A DNA stretch of 64,000 nucleotides from Zizania palustris (Eukaryota > Streptophyta > Magnoliopsida > Poales > Poaceae), in NCBI GenBank assembly GCA_019279435.1, contig JAAALK010000283.1:1922001-1986000 (forward strand). Direction: 5' to 3'. The first letter of the stretch is position 1; each line of letters begins with the position of its first letter. Under the pieces are notes generated by a model. It was given only the letters and a program-made list of their open reading frames with translations, had not been told where the DNA came from and did no database searches. Below are positions 54,601 through 64,000 of this stretch, piece by piece. The translations under genes and the position numbers were made by a program.

Positions 54601-57057
54601 GCATGTGGGATCCGCCTTAACCCCGAAAAATGTATATTCGGAGCTAAGGCTGGAAAGTTGTTAGGGTACTTAGTTTCAAGCAGGGGAATTGAAGCTAGCC
54701 CTACTCAAATAACTGCGCTGCAGAAGATGGCTCCTCCGGAGAATTTAAAGCAAGTGCAAAAGCTGACTGGACGTCTGGCCGCACTTAGCAGGTTTTTATC
54801 AAGATCTGCGGAGAGGAGTTTGCCGATCTTTAAAGCTTTGAAAGGGTCCGAAGATTTTGCATGGACACCGGAGTGTCAGAAAAGTTTCGAAGATATTAAA
54901 GAGTATCTCAGCAATCTTGCTACACTTACGGTGCCTATTGCGGACGAAACCCTACTTCTGTATCTTGCAGCCACAGGCTCAGCAGTCAGCGCAGTCCTAG
55001 TCAGAGAAACTGATGTCAATGGGAAGTTGGTCCAAAATCCTGTCTATTTTGTATCCGAAGCATTGTCAGGAGCGAAGACAAGATACTCCGAACTTGAGAA
55101 GTTCGTTTATGCTCTGATAATGGCTTCGAGGAAGCTAAGACATTATTTTTTGGCTCACAATGTAATTGTACCAACTTCGTATCCTTTAGGAGATATGCTC
55201 CGAAGCAAAGATTCCACTGGAAGAATTGGAAAGTGGGCAGTAGAACTAGCACCCTTCGGCATATCTTTCCTGGCAAGGACAGCTATCAAATCTCAAGTCC
55301 TAGCAGACTTCGTAGCAGAGTGGACTCCACCTGCGAAGTTGACTCCGGAGAAATCAGATGACGGAGTTTGGACTATTTACTCCGATGGGGCTTTTCAAGC
55401 ATCCGGAGCAGGCATTGGGGCAGTATTAATTTCACCGTCAGGACAAAGAGCAATGTACTCCACAAGACTCAACTTTAAGTCTACCAATAATATAGCGGAG
55501 TACGAAGGAATATTATTGGGACTCCGGAAAGCACGTGCTCTAGGGGCTACAAGGATAATTATAAAAACAGATTCTCAGATAGTAGCAGGGCACGTAGATA
55601 AGAGTTTTCAAGTCCGACATCCACAGCTTGCAAAGTACTTGGAAGAAATTCGCAAGATCGAAGCACATTTCAAGGGTATTTCCATTCGGAGTATACCAAG
55701 AGCTGAAAACGTGCAAGCGGACATTTTAGCGAAGGCTGCTGCCGGAGCTGTGGATGTGCCTGACGAAGCTTTCTATGAGGAGCTCAATATACCTTCGGTG
55801 CCACAAGTTGCTTCTGCAGAGATTCTCTGCATTCCTAGTGCAGATTGGAAAGATTCAATCATAGAACTCTTGCAAGGAGGAACAAATTTGCCCGAAGAGC
55901 CCCAATTGTCAAGATTAAAGCTCAGAGCAAGAAACTATCAGTTAATCAACGGTATTTTATACAAGGCCGGAGTATGTTCCCCTCTACTCCGATGTATATC
56001 TCAAGCCGAAGGCCAAGAAATTCTTCGAGAAATTCACGAAGGCCTTTGTGGAAGTCATTTAGCCCCTAGAGCTCTGGCAGGAAAAACACTTCGCCAGGGG
56101 CTTTATTGGCCCACAATAACAGCTGATGCGGAGAGCTTGGTCCGCACTTGTCAAGGATGCCAGTGGATGGGTCGACGGAGTCATCGCCCACCAACAGCTC
56201 TTCAAGTCATTGCTCCGGTATGGCCTATGGCCAGATGGGGTATGGATCTAATTGGTCCCTTTCCGTTAGCAAAGGGAAATCTGAAGTTCGCAGTGGTAGC
56301 TATCGAATATTTTTCTAAGTGGGTCGAAGCAGAGCCCTTAACAGCTATCACTTCGAATAATGTACAGAAATTCTTCTGGAAAAACATTATTTGCCGGTTC
56401 GGAGTGCCTAGATATCTCACAGTTGATAATGGAACACAGTTCGACGCAGAACCCTTCAGGAAGTTTTGCGAAGACCTAGGCATTCAACTATGTTTTGCTG
56501 CAGTGAGACATCCTCAGTCGAATGGAGCCGTTGAGCGAGCCAATGGAAATATCTTATCAGGGCTAAATCGAAGAATAGTAGGACTATCAAAGGGACTGTG
56601 GACCGAAGAGCTTCCGAAGATTCTGTGGTCCATTCGGACTACACAAACAAGGTCCACAGGTTTTACTCCGTTCAGACTGCTATTCGGAGATGAAGCTATG
56701 ACTCCAACGGAGCTCAAAGGAGGATCATTTCGCAGCACCGAACCAGACATCGAAGAGGAAAGACAAGCTTCGTTAGATTTGTCAGAAGAGACAAGGCTTC
56801 GAGCTGTAGCTAATTTATCAAAGTATCATCAGCAGACGAAGACTTGGTATGACCCGAAGGTTAAGCTCAGCGAGTTAAGGCCGGGTCATCTTGTTCTACG
56901 AAGCATCATAGCACCAGGGAAGTTAGACAATAAATGGGAAGGTCCATACCTAATCGTACGCTCGGGGCGCCCTGGTTCATTTAAATTAGCTAATTTAGAA
57001 GGTGAAGAGTTAGCGCACACTTGGCATGCGGAGCACCTAAAGCGATACTTCGCGTAA
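51661..57057 (+). CDS. gag-pol: Gag-pol polyprotein of Gypsy-4, one internal TGA
   Basis: ATG at 51661 opens a frame of 1799 codons ending TAA at 57055-57057, interrupted only by TGA at 51994-51996, probably CGA before mutation. A Pro/Ser-rich N-terminus precedes the Gag capsid region (about residues 160-300, with ALRWFWSLKPGSIASW). The zinc motif CCIHGENRSHATDTC follows near 420. Protease VLIDGGSSADI is near 574. RT has FLDAYSGYHQI near 890 and YMDD near 953. The first RNase H is near 1100-1200. The second RNase H runs from WTIYSDGAFQASG near 1236 to about 1360. The integrase zinc region is HEGLCGSH to CQGC (about 1458-1500). The core has MDLIGPF (1527), VDNGTQF (1588) and GAVERANG (1622), so Asp-Asp-Glu is complete. 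It ends in a WEGPY motif region. No chromodomain. It would make, cut and integrate the element DNA if the TGA is bypassed or repaired in other copies. Confidence 0.95.
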
Positions 57058-57310
57058 GGGCTCCTTGTAATTCGCTTGTAATCACCTCTAAATTAATAAA
57101 GCATACACCCGGTGGTTTAACCTTCCCCTTGACACTCCTAGTCTCCCGAGCGGACGCGCTGGGACGGAAGTCGATCGAGAGGGAAGTGTTATCAAGCTGG
57201 GAGGTATTTCCGGACTTCGTACCCATAAAGTTGAAGCCTCCGGCGTGGTGGCTGAAATCCATCCGGAGCCCAAGCTAATACCTTGTAGGCATCCGTAAAA
57301 GAGCCAATAC
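57058..57310 (+). other. Start of the 3' untranslated region of Gypsy-4
   Basis: About 250 bp after the pol stop with AATAAA-like sequence (TTAATAAAGC near 57093). No gene seen. Confidence 0.5.
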
Positions 57311-57795
57311 CACATTCTACGGAGTCCAAGCTTCGGCTGGTAGACTTCCGTAAAAAGAGCCGAAGGTGGCCAAAATCTGCGGAGTCCAAGCTGCAGCTTG
57401 TCAGACTTCCGTAAAAAGAGCCGAAGGTGGCCAAATTCTGCGAAGTCCAAGCTCCGGCTGGTAGACTTCTGCAAAAAAGAGCCCAAGTGGCCAAATTCTG
57501 CGAAGTCCAAGCTCCGGCTGGTAGACTTCTGCAAAAAAGAGCCCAAGTGGCCAAATTCTGCGAAGTCCAAGCTCCGGCTGGTAGACTTCTGCAAAAAAGA
57601 GCCCAAGTGGCCAAATTCTGCGAAGTCCAAGCTCCGGCTGGTAGACTTCTGCAAAAAAGAGCCCAAGTGGCCAAATTCTGCGAAGTCCAAGCTCCGGCTG
57701 GTAGACTTCTGCAAAAATAGTCGAAAGTGACTACAATTTCTGCGAAATCCAAGCTCCGGCTGGTAGATTTCTGCAAAAAACAGCCGAAGGTGGCT
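57311..57795. repeat. 60-bp minisatellite in Gypsy-4, about eight copies
   Basis: Five identical, exactly 60-bp copies start at 57431, 57491, 57551, 57611 and 57671. Diverged copies flank them at 57311-57369, 57370-57430 and 57731-57795. Each contains AGTCCAAGCTCCGGCTGGTAG. Because 60 is a multiple of three, frames run open through the array on both strands. Hypervariable tandem repeats in this position are known in Tat/Ogre elements and can seed satellite DNA. Confidence 0.95.
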
Positions 57796-58130
57796 AAACC
57801 AAAACAGCATTCAAGCCATGAGCTTCGAATGTTTGTTCATATGCGTCCAAAGTGACAAATTTTTTAAGACACTAAAGTGTCCTGGAAGTTATCTCAATTG
57901 ATTTCTTCTGACTGCAAAGGTCGAAGACATTTTATAAGATTTCAAAACATCTTTAAAAATGACAGAGGGGCTCTGAACCCCCAAGAAAAATTGTACTCCG
58001 ATGTTTTTTCTTTGCGCATAACCATCTTTGAACACAGTTCGAAGTTGCTTATACCCAAAGAGGGGCTAGTAATATGGAGACAATTTTAAATCGGCATTCA
58101 TTATTGAAACAAATGTGTTTACAGACTACA
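57796..58130. other. Spacer between minisatellite and antisense gene
   Basis: AT-rich, no gene. On the minus strand this is the 3' flank of the antisense gene; no clear polyadenylation signal was singled out. Confidence 0.5.
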
Positions 58131-61100
58131 TTATGAAAAATTGGTATCTATACCAAGAAGGAATCGGAGACCTCTTCGGTCCCGAGAGCTAGGGGTGGAA
58201 CGACTAGTTCCAACATCGGAAGTTCTAAGAACTTTACGTTTAACTCTCTTCCTCCCCTTCGAAGCTCTAAAATCCTTCTGCTCTTGTTGAAGCTCGGCCC
58301 ATGTTCGAAGCCGCTCGGGACTTCTCTCCCAGCTTCTAAGATCTTCAGATTTTTTATTTTGGGCTTCACCTTCGTCTTCGGACCATTTAGTGTCTTCAGA
58401 AGACGAGGTGTTTGCGTCGCTCTCTTTATTTTCCTCTTTAATATAAGACAATATGTCTTTGATTACTTCGGGCGCAATAACGCCGGAGTCATCTCGAGGG
58501 ATAAGGAATCGAGGACGCTTATAACTCTTTAGAAGTTCGAAGGTGTTCCACAGTGAGCGAAGTTCGCTGTTAAGCTCTAACACTTCGATATCTTCCATAA
58601 GAGGCAAAGCCTAAAAATATGACAAACAAGATTTTCATTGATAAATATTTACAAGCATCAGCTTTACATAATCAAAAAATCCTAAATAATCCTAAACCTG
58701 CGGGTTCGGAGGAGGCTGACTGCTCGAAGCTTGGCTCCGAACTTGCTTTTGGCGTTGGCCTTCATCAATCCAAGCCTTGATCGCAGATCGACCTTCGGCT
58801 TTCCATGAAGTTTGGAAGGCTCGCCAAGCAGCAGCTACACCTTCGGAAGGTTTTAGAAGTCGGTCGTCGTCGAAGATGATAGAGCCCTCTGCGCTCGGAG
58901 TGATTGTTCGGCCCAAATCCTCGTAGTAGCGAAGTATTCCAAGAGCAGACACTTGTCCGGAGAGTTCTCCATAACGTATGCCTGCCGTCTTCATTTGCTT
59001 CGCTGCTCCTTGGATCCTCTTTAGCCGGCGCAGCAGAGTTACATTGTCATCCGAAGGTAGTGATCCAGTAGTACCGAAGTACTCCAAGACACCTAGCATT
59101 TGTTCGATGACCTCCGAAGCCACCTTCTCGGACTCAACCTTTTCTTCAATAAGCACATCCTTAGCCGAAGTTGTTTCAGTCAAAACTCCGGAGATTCTAG
59201 CGTTCTCCGTAGTCAAAACATTCTTTTGAGTCCGGAGTTGGCCAGCTTCTTCTTGTAGCCTTACAAGTGCGGAGCCCTTCGCAGCATCCTCCGTCCGCAG
59301 TCTTTCAATCTCCGCTCGAAGCACAATTCTTTCTGCTTCGAGCTCTTTCTTTGCAGCCTCCAAGCTTTGCCTAGCCCTTCGCTCTGCTAAGATTACATTG
59401 TCCATTTGAGCTACTCGACCTTCGGAGAAGTTAAAATTCCTTCGAAGAGTTTCGTTCTCTTCCCGAAGTTGAGCAATTTCGTTTTCGCTTGATAAAGCTG
59501 CAGCGCGGGCTAAGACTGCTTGCTAAAAAAAGAAAAAATGAAATAAGAAATTATTCATATGTAATTTGCTATTTGGTTCGAAGATGCTTTATACCTGATA
59601 AGCTGCTCTTTCCACAGCAAGGTTAAGCTCCGAACCCTTCACTCTGCTTAAGCGGGCTACCAGTTCAGTTTCCCCGACTTGGCGACTGGCTTCACCCAAA
59701 GGTTTAACCAAAGTCCCAAGCCCGGTTTTCTCCTCCAAAAAAGGAGTTATGAGAGGAAGCAGTTTTGAAGCTTTCTGGTCAGCCCTGCTTAGCGAAGGTC
59801 CGGAGGGCTCTTCCGAGGCCCTTGGAACTTCTGAAGATGGCCTTCCCTCAGTCGATTCACTTTCATCTGTTGACTCAGATGAAGTCGATCCTTGAGCAGG
59901 GAGAGGCTCGATGTGTCTTTTTCCTCTTCCAGGCCCCGGTAGAGCAACTCCCGGTTGCGGCCCTGAAGTTGTCGAAGGTCTTTGAATTGTATCTTCGAGG
60001 GATACTTCGACAACAGGAGGTTCTGCGAAAACAGAAATATTATACATTGTATAATTTTGCAAAAAATCGATAAAAATTATGCAGAATTTACCTTCGACAT
60101 TCTCTGGAATATCGAGTACAGGACTGATCGGAGGATCAAAAGTGTAGTCCTCATCCGAATCAGCCGTTAAATCTTGGACTACAGGAGCATCGTCCTGAAG
60201 AGTCCTCGTTACTTCTTCGAGAATCGAAGCCATAGTGACTTCGACTCCACCTTCATCTGCAGGAACTCTGGCCTGAGTTGTGTCTTCCTGAACTACCGAA
60301 GTCATTGGTTGATCAGCATTATCTCCAGACTCCGGTATGGTCGCAGGTACTTCGGCCTCATTTACACCCATAGGGGCTTCGAATTGTTCTTCTTGGGTAT
60401 CCGGAGCTCTTATTTCTTCGATGTTAGCTTGAGGCTCCGGAATACCTGCAGTATCTTCAATGAGAATACTTCGTTGAGTTGCATCTTCATCAATTAATTT
60501 TACTAGTAAAATACCTTCATCCTCTTTAGAACCAGAAAGTGAGGTTCTTGAGCTTGAAGGAGCAGGATCCGAAGGTGCGAGATTTTTTGGCTTCCGAGCC
60601 ACCTTCTTCACCGGAGTCTTTGCTGAACCTGAAGCTTCGGCTTCGGCTACTCTTTTCTTGGGGCCTTTCTCCTGAGGCACCCAGTCTGTCAGAGGGGGTG
60701 GAGTCAACTCCAACATTCCCCATACTCTGTTAAAACGCTCCCAACTTCCGATTAATTTGATTCGCCATTCTTTTTCTAACGGAGTTGGAGCACCCAAAAT
60801 CTTCTCCGAAGCCCTTACAATTTGCTCTGAAGTAATAGGGGCTGAAGAAGCTAAAAAAAAAATAATTCAAGTTAATCTTTCTTCGAAGTAAATATGTACT
60901 ATGCATGTTGGTTTCGAAGATACCTGCAGGGCTTGAAGTATAGTTTATCTTGCGAAGACCGCCTTCCGAGTCATCTTCGAAGACGATAGGCCAGTTGGCC
61001 ATCAGCGGAGGAATTTGAAGTCCGATGAACTCTTCGGCTAAGTCCCGCATGCTCAACCTTTTGCTGATTTTCTGAAGCAAGTTGAGGCGAGCTTCGAGTT

Positions 61101-61869
61101 GGCCTTCGTCGGGTTGCACTAAGGCTTCTTTCCGGAACTGGATTTCCTTGAGGGGACCGGCCAGAGGACTACCCACTCCAACTTCGGCATAAAACCACCT
61201 CAGAACCCAATCGGTGTACCATCTAGCATTGATGGCCTTGGCGGGGAATTGCAGGGCATATTCATCACGAAGCCTAAAATTGATGCTTCCGAAGGAAACT
61301 ACCACTTTCTCACCTCCGGAGCCTACGAAGGTCTTTGGCTGACAAGTTGCTCTATGTAACGCAGCAAAGATTTCAGCCCTTCCCTCACAACCTTCGGCTC
61401 TCAGTGCCCACTCGAAGATAGCTAGCCTGGCTACAGCATTCGGAGACAGCTGAGGGAGGGTTACGTGAAACAAGTCAAGTACTTCGGCTAAAAAATCCAC
61501 GGCCGGAAGGCCCAAGCCCGCTTCAAAAAAAGCTTCGAACACTACAACTTCTCCGGGTCTCGGTGATGGAATTGATTCTTTGCCCGGCTTCCGAATCATA
61601 ACCCCATTACTAATATTTCCCCTCGCTGTGATTGCCAAAGACTCTTTCTTGCAGGTAGACCGCCCCAACTCAAAAGATTGATCCAAGTACTTGGTTGAGG
61701 GTGGGCACAGACCTTGGACATCGGGGATTTGGGGATTTTTTCCCTTTGCTGCCATGGAAGTTGTCGCCTGCATCGGAGGCGTCGCCGCCATTGTTGCCGC
61801 TGCCGCCGCAGCAGCCGCTTGTTGACGAGCCAAGGTCGAAGGAGGTGCAGAGCCTTTGGTCTTCGCCAT
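58131..61869 (-). CDS. Intact antisense accessory gene of Gypsy-4, Transposase_28 / Grande gene-23 type, 1145 aa in five exons
   Basis: Exons on the minus strand: 61869-60924, 60850-60092, 60022-59595, 59522-58698, 58610-58131. All four introns (about 69-87 bp) start GT and end AG, AT-rich with T runs before three acceptors, and joins fall in phases 1, 1, 0 and 0. Together they give 3438 nt with one start (ATG 61869) and one stop (TAA 58131). Residues about 100-225 carry the family core (EVVVFEAFFEAGLGLPAV, LPQLSPNAVARLAIFEWA, CEGR). The middle is acidic and Ser/Pro-rich with a KKR-type basic stretch; exon 4 (about 712-985) begins as a long coiled coil; the C-terminus is basic and Ser-rich. 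Antisense ORFs of this kind are known from Tat elements, but their job is not. Possible roles are nuclear regulation of the element or interference with host silencing (inference). Confidence 0.88.
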
Positions 61870-62110
61870 CACAATTGCTGGATCGATCTGAGAGAGTGGA
61901 AATTAGGGCTCAAGAACTCAAAGGGCTAAAAAGCTTTTGACTGAGAAGAAGCAGTGAAAAGGTAATCGGTAAAGTTTTGAGGTTCTTTATTTATAGCCTA
62001 AACTTTCCGTTTGTTACCGTTTGGGCTCTGCCTTTTCGCATTCCCGCTTGTTATTTTCCTCCGAAAATAACGCTTCGTATAACTCCGTTAGAAACAGAAA
62101 CTAACGGCTA
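61870..62110 (-). promoter_or_regulatory. Promoter region of the Gypsy-4 antisense gene
   Basis: A minus-strand CTATAAATAA lies at about 61996-61987, some 120 bp before the ATG. Upstream of it AACGG/CCGTT occurs at 62007-62011, 62017-62021, 62085-62089 and 62103-62107. The arrangement repeats that of Gypsy-3 (36543-36668). The gene therefore seems to have its own promoter, not the LTR. Confidence 0.65.
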
Positions 62111-62324
62111 TATTTTCTAAGTCTAAAAAGACTTTCGAACTTCTTGAGTCAGTTCTAAGATAGTTCGAAAAGTAATTACCTTATGACTGGTTCGAAGTTC
62201 ATATCTTCGTGTATTTCGGAGATAAAACAAAAATCAATAACCCCTATGATTGGTTATATTTTCTTTCCGTATACTGCTCTCCTAACGTTACAGGTCGAAC
62301 GGAGAAGCGTATTCGAGGGGCTAC
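62111..62324 (+). other. Region before the Gypsy-4 3' LTR, with polypurine tract
   Basis: No gene. The short purine-rich stretch CGAGGGGCTAC (62314-62324) lies directly before the LTR and is the expected plus-strand primer. Confidence 0.6.
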
Positions 62325-62820
62325 TGTTGGGGGAAAATATCTCATCTTCGGGGTTATTGCCAAAGCAGCATGACGACAGCCAACCAGTTCGAAGATTGTC
62401 CGAAGATCATCTTCGAAGGTGGCTTGGAACCTGGTTCGAAGCCCGAAGGCAGGCTTTAATTCGAAGTATGTCTTCGAACCAAAGCCCTTCAAGATCTTTT
62501 CTGCCAGCTAAGATGGAAGACTTATCTTCTATCCTATTAGATTAGTCTTTTACCATTTTAGCCCTATTAAGGAAACCGAATAGTTTCCTTAATGTCGGTT
62601 GTAATAGAGGGATAAATAGGTCTTTTCCTTAATGTTTAGGCCTATAAATACCCCCCATTTCACCCTGTAATAGGAACCGATTACAAGTGATTCAATACAC
62701 ACTTTCGAACTATTCTAAGCTATTATCCTTTCGGAGGCTTAGAACAGTTTGCTTCGCAAACACTTCGTTTGTTAGTTTCTTTTCTACAGAAACCTGTTAG
62801 CGTAATCTTTTACGCCAACA
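62325..62820 (+). repeat. 3' LTR of Gypsy-4
   Basis: 496 bp, identical by eye to the 5' LTR except A for G in CCGAAGATCATC (near 62407). Followed by GATAG. Confidence 0.96.
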
Positions 62821-62825
62821 GATAG
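62821..62825. other. Target site duplication GATAG of Gypsy-4 (right)
   Basis: Direct repeat of 51098-51102. Confidence 0.95.
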
Positions 62826-64000
62826 TGAAGACAAAATTCAAAATGCAGCAATTCACATGAAGAATTCAGATCCGAACCAGAAATAAAACTGAATAGAGAT
62901 TTTAGAGATCAGATCTGAACTATCAGATTTAATTTAACCTTGAAAACAAATTTCATATCAGGTTTCAGTTGAATTCACAATATTTTAGAAAGAAACTATA
63001 ACACAAACTGCTCTTAGTTTCAGCAAAACAGTTAAAGTAATCTAAAACAACTTTTGCTGAAAACTAGATTAAGAACAATATAACTCTGAAAACTGTATAC
63101 CCAATTCAGTTCAGTTTTGAATTCAGTTTCAGATCAGTTTGTTTCAGATCACAAGTGATCTAAACAGAATTTTCAGAACCTGAAAACATTGACTACCCAA
63201 GGAAAACAGAAGAGAAATCAGACCTTCTCTGCAGGAACAAAAACAGAGATAGTAGTAAAGATTAATCTTCAATTTCTGCAAAAATAGTTATAAAATATCT
63301 TTGAATCCCTTCAACCATGATATAATTTAAGAAACACTTAATGAATCAGCCAAGATGCTGATGAACAATTGAAGCAACATTTCATCAAACATGTAGAAGG
63401 CTAAACCAAAATCTGAAACAATTTCTGAGAGTAGTTTTTCAGAGCTGTGGTGCCTCTTTTGAGCAGCAAAAAGATAAAGAAGATATTGCAGAAATCACTT
63501 GAAACTTTCAAAAATGGATCATTCAAAACATCCACAACAAAAGTTATTTAGACATCTATATCAAGTTCTGCACTAGATTCACTAGAAAAGAGCTCACAAA
63601 ATCAAATTCAGCCACAAAACTGACCTGCGCTGGGAATTGGAGTTCATCACTACATTGTTCAAGTTGTCGGATGATGAATAGTGATGCGCAGATTTGAGCA
63701 AAAGCAGTAAAAAATGTATGAAATTGATATTTGGTTCAGAAAAAAGAACAGCCAAAAATCCCTATTTATAGGCCAACCATGGGGGTATTTTCTAAAAAGA
63801 ACCCTCTAGAATTGAAAATTACTTGTAATATATTTTTAGAATTAGGAAATTCTGAAAAAAAAATATACCAAAGGAGTACAATTACTCTAGACTCTCAACT
63901 TTTTATTACACATTGACTCAAAACAAAAAGAACTCCAAACTATAGAAATCAACAAAAATAGATTTGTGACGGTTTTCAGCAAAAACCGACAAAGCCGCTC
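62826..64000 (-). repeat. Copia-4 LTR, right part (continues past window)
   Basis: Continues the AT-rich sequence broken at 51102. A minus-strand TATA box with context GGCCTATAAATAGGG lies at about 63773-63759. Together the two parts give an LTR of at least 2.69 kb. The minus-strand LTR start was not reached, so the element body, if any, is not defined here. No coding signal. Confidence 0.75.

Larger units (their letters stand above)
51103..62820 (+). mobile_element. Gypsy-4: young, nearly intact Tat-type Gypsy element with antisense gene
   Basis: 11718 bp with 496-bp LTRs differing at about one position, matching 5-bp target duplications, primer site, and one long gag-pol frame (protease, RT, RNase H, second RNase H, integrase, no chromodomain). 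A 60-bp minisatellite and an intact five-exon antisense gene follow. Dual RNase H and the antisense gene place it in the Tat lineage. At a rate of 1.3e-8 per site per year, one difference in 496 sites would mean insertion within roughly the last 0.1 million years (inference). Confidence 0.95.

Noticed and set aside
57431..57730. Regular direct repeats resembling a CRISPR array
   Set aside because: The 60-bp units are contiguous with no unique spacers, and the DNA is plant retrotransposon sequence.
57088..57810. 240-codon minus-strand frame and open plus-strand frames of 97-110 codons with 20-residue repeats
   Set aside because: Produced by the 60-bp minisatellite, whose length is a multiple of three.
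58131..61869. Interpreting the antisense exons as separate genes
   Set aside because: GT/AG junctions and phases join all five into one frame with exact closure, and the Gypsy-3 homologue has the same exon order.

Overview
The window is intergenic plant DNA made almost wholly of nested LTR retrotransposons. No host gene, rRNA or tRNA gene was recognised. The mix (SIRE/Maximus-type Copia elements with initiator-Met-tRNA primer sites and AGGGGGAG tracts, Tat-type Gypsy elements with two RNase H domains, and an antisense gene of the Transposase_28 / Grande 'gene 23' type) suggests a large grass genome. The species cannot be told from the sequence.

Layout. (1) 1-9518: Copia-1 (+), 5' LTR cut by the window edge, inserted in an old Tat-like Gypsy element, Gypsy-1 (9519-13445: pol end plus LTR). 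(2) 13446-14041: non-coding DNA with an 85-bp direct repeat. (3) 14042-29186: a second copy of the same Gypsy family (Gypsy-2), split by Copia-2. The locus holds a solo LTR with target duplication GCATA, about 1 kb of Gypsy-2 flank, a 5'-truncated Copia-2 LTR, a near-complete Copia-2 body, its 3' LTR, and the same Gypsy flank again. That is a tandem duplication joined at AGGCC. (4) 29187-46921: Copia-3 (-), same family as Copia-1, split at the gag/pol border by Gypsy-3 (35506-42545, target duplication ACGCG). Gypsy-3 has kept LTRs, primer site and the antisense gene but has no gag-pol. (5) 46922-49584: scraps, namely a Copia LTR head in inverted orientation, a probable Gypsy LTR beginning TGTAACACCC, and a minus-strand Gypsy gag fragment. 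(6) 49585-64000: a very long AT-rich Copia-type LTR on the minus strand (Copia-4), into which Gypsy-4 (51103-62820, target duplication GATAG) inserted recently.

Gypsy-4 is the best-preserved element. Its 496-bp LTRs differ by about one base. Its gag-pol frame is open over 1.8 kilocodons except for one TGA. Downstream, on the opposite strand, it carries a gene of five exons whose four introns all have GT/AG ends and whose reading frame closes exactly (3438 nt, 1145 codons plus stop). Its promoter region, and that of the decayed homologue in Gypsy-3, has a TATA box and four AACGG/CCGTT motifs. An 8-copy, 60-bp minisatellite lies between pol and this gene.

The antisense accessory gene is the most interesting system here: intact in a young autonomous-looking element, and the only gene left in a non-autonomous relative. 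Other observations: a UAG at the same RNase H codon in all three Copia elements, a conserved about 190-bp block with a stem-loop in their 3' non-coding regions, and a segmental duplication built from a retrotransposon and its flank.
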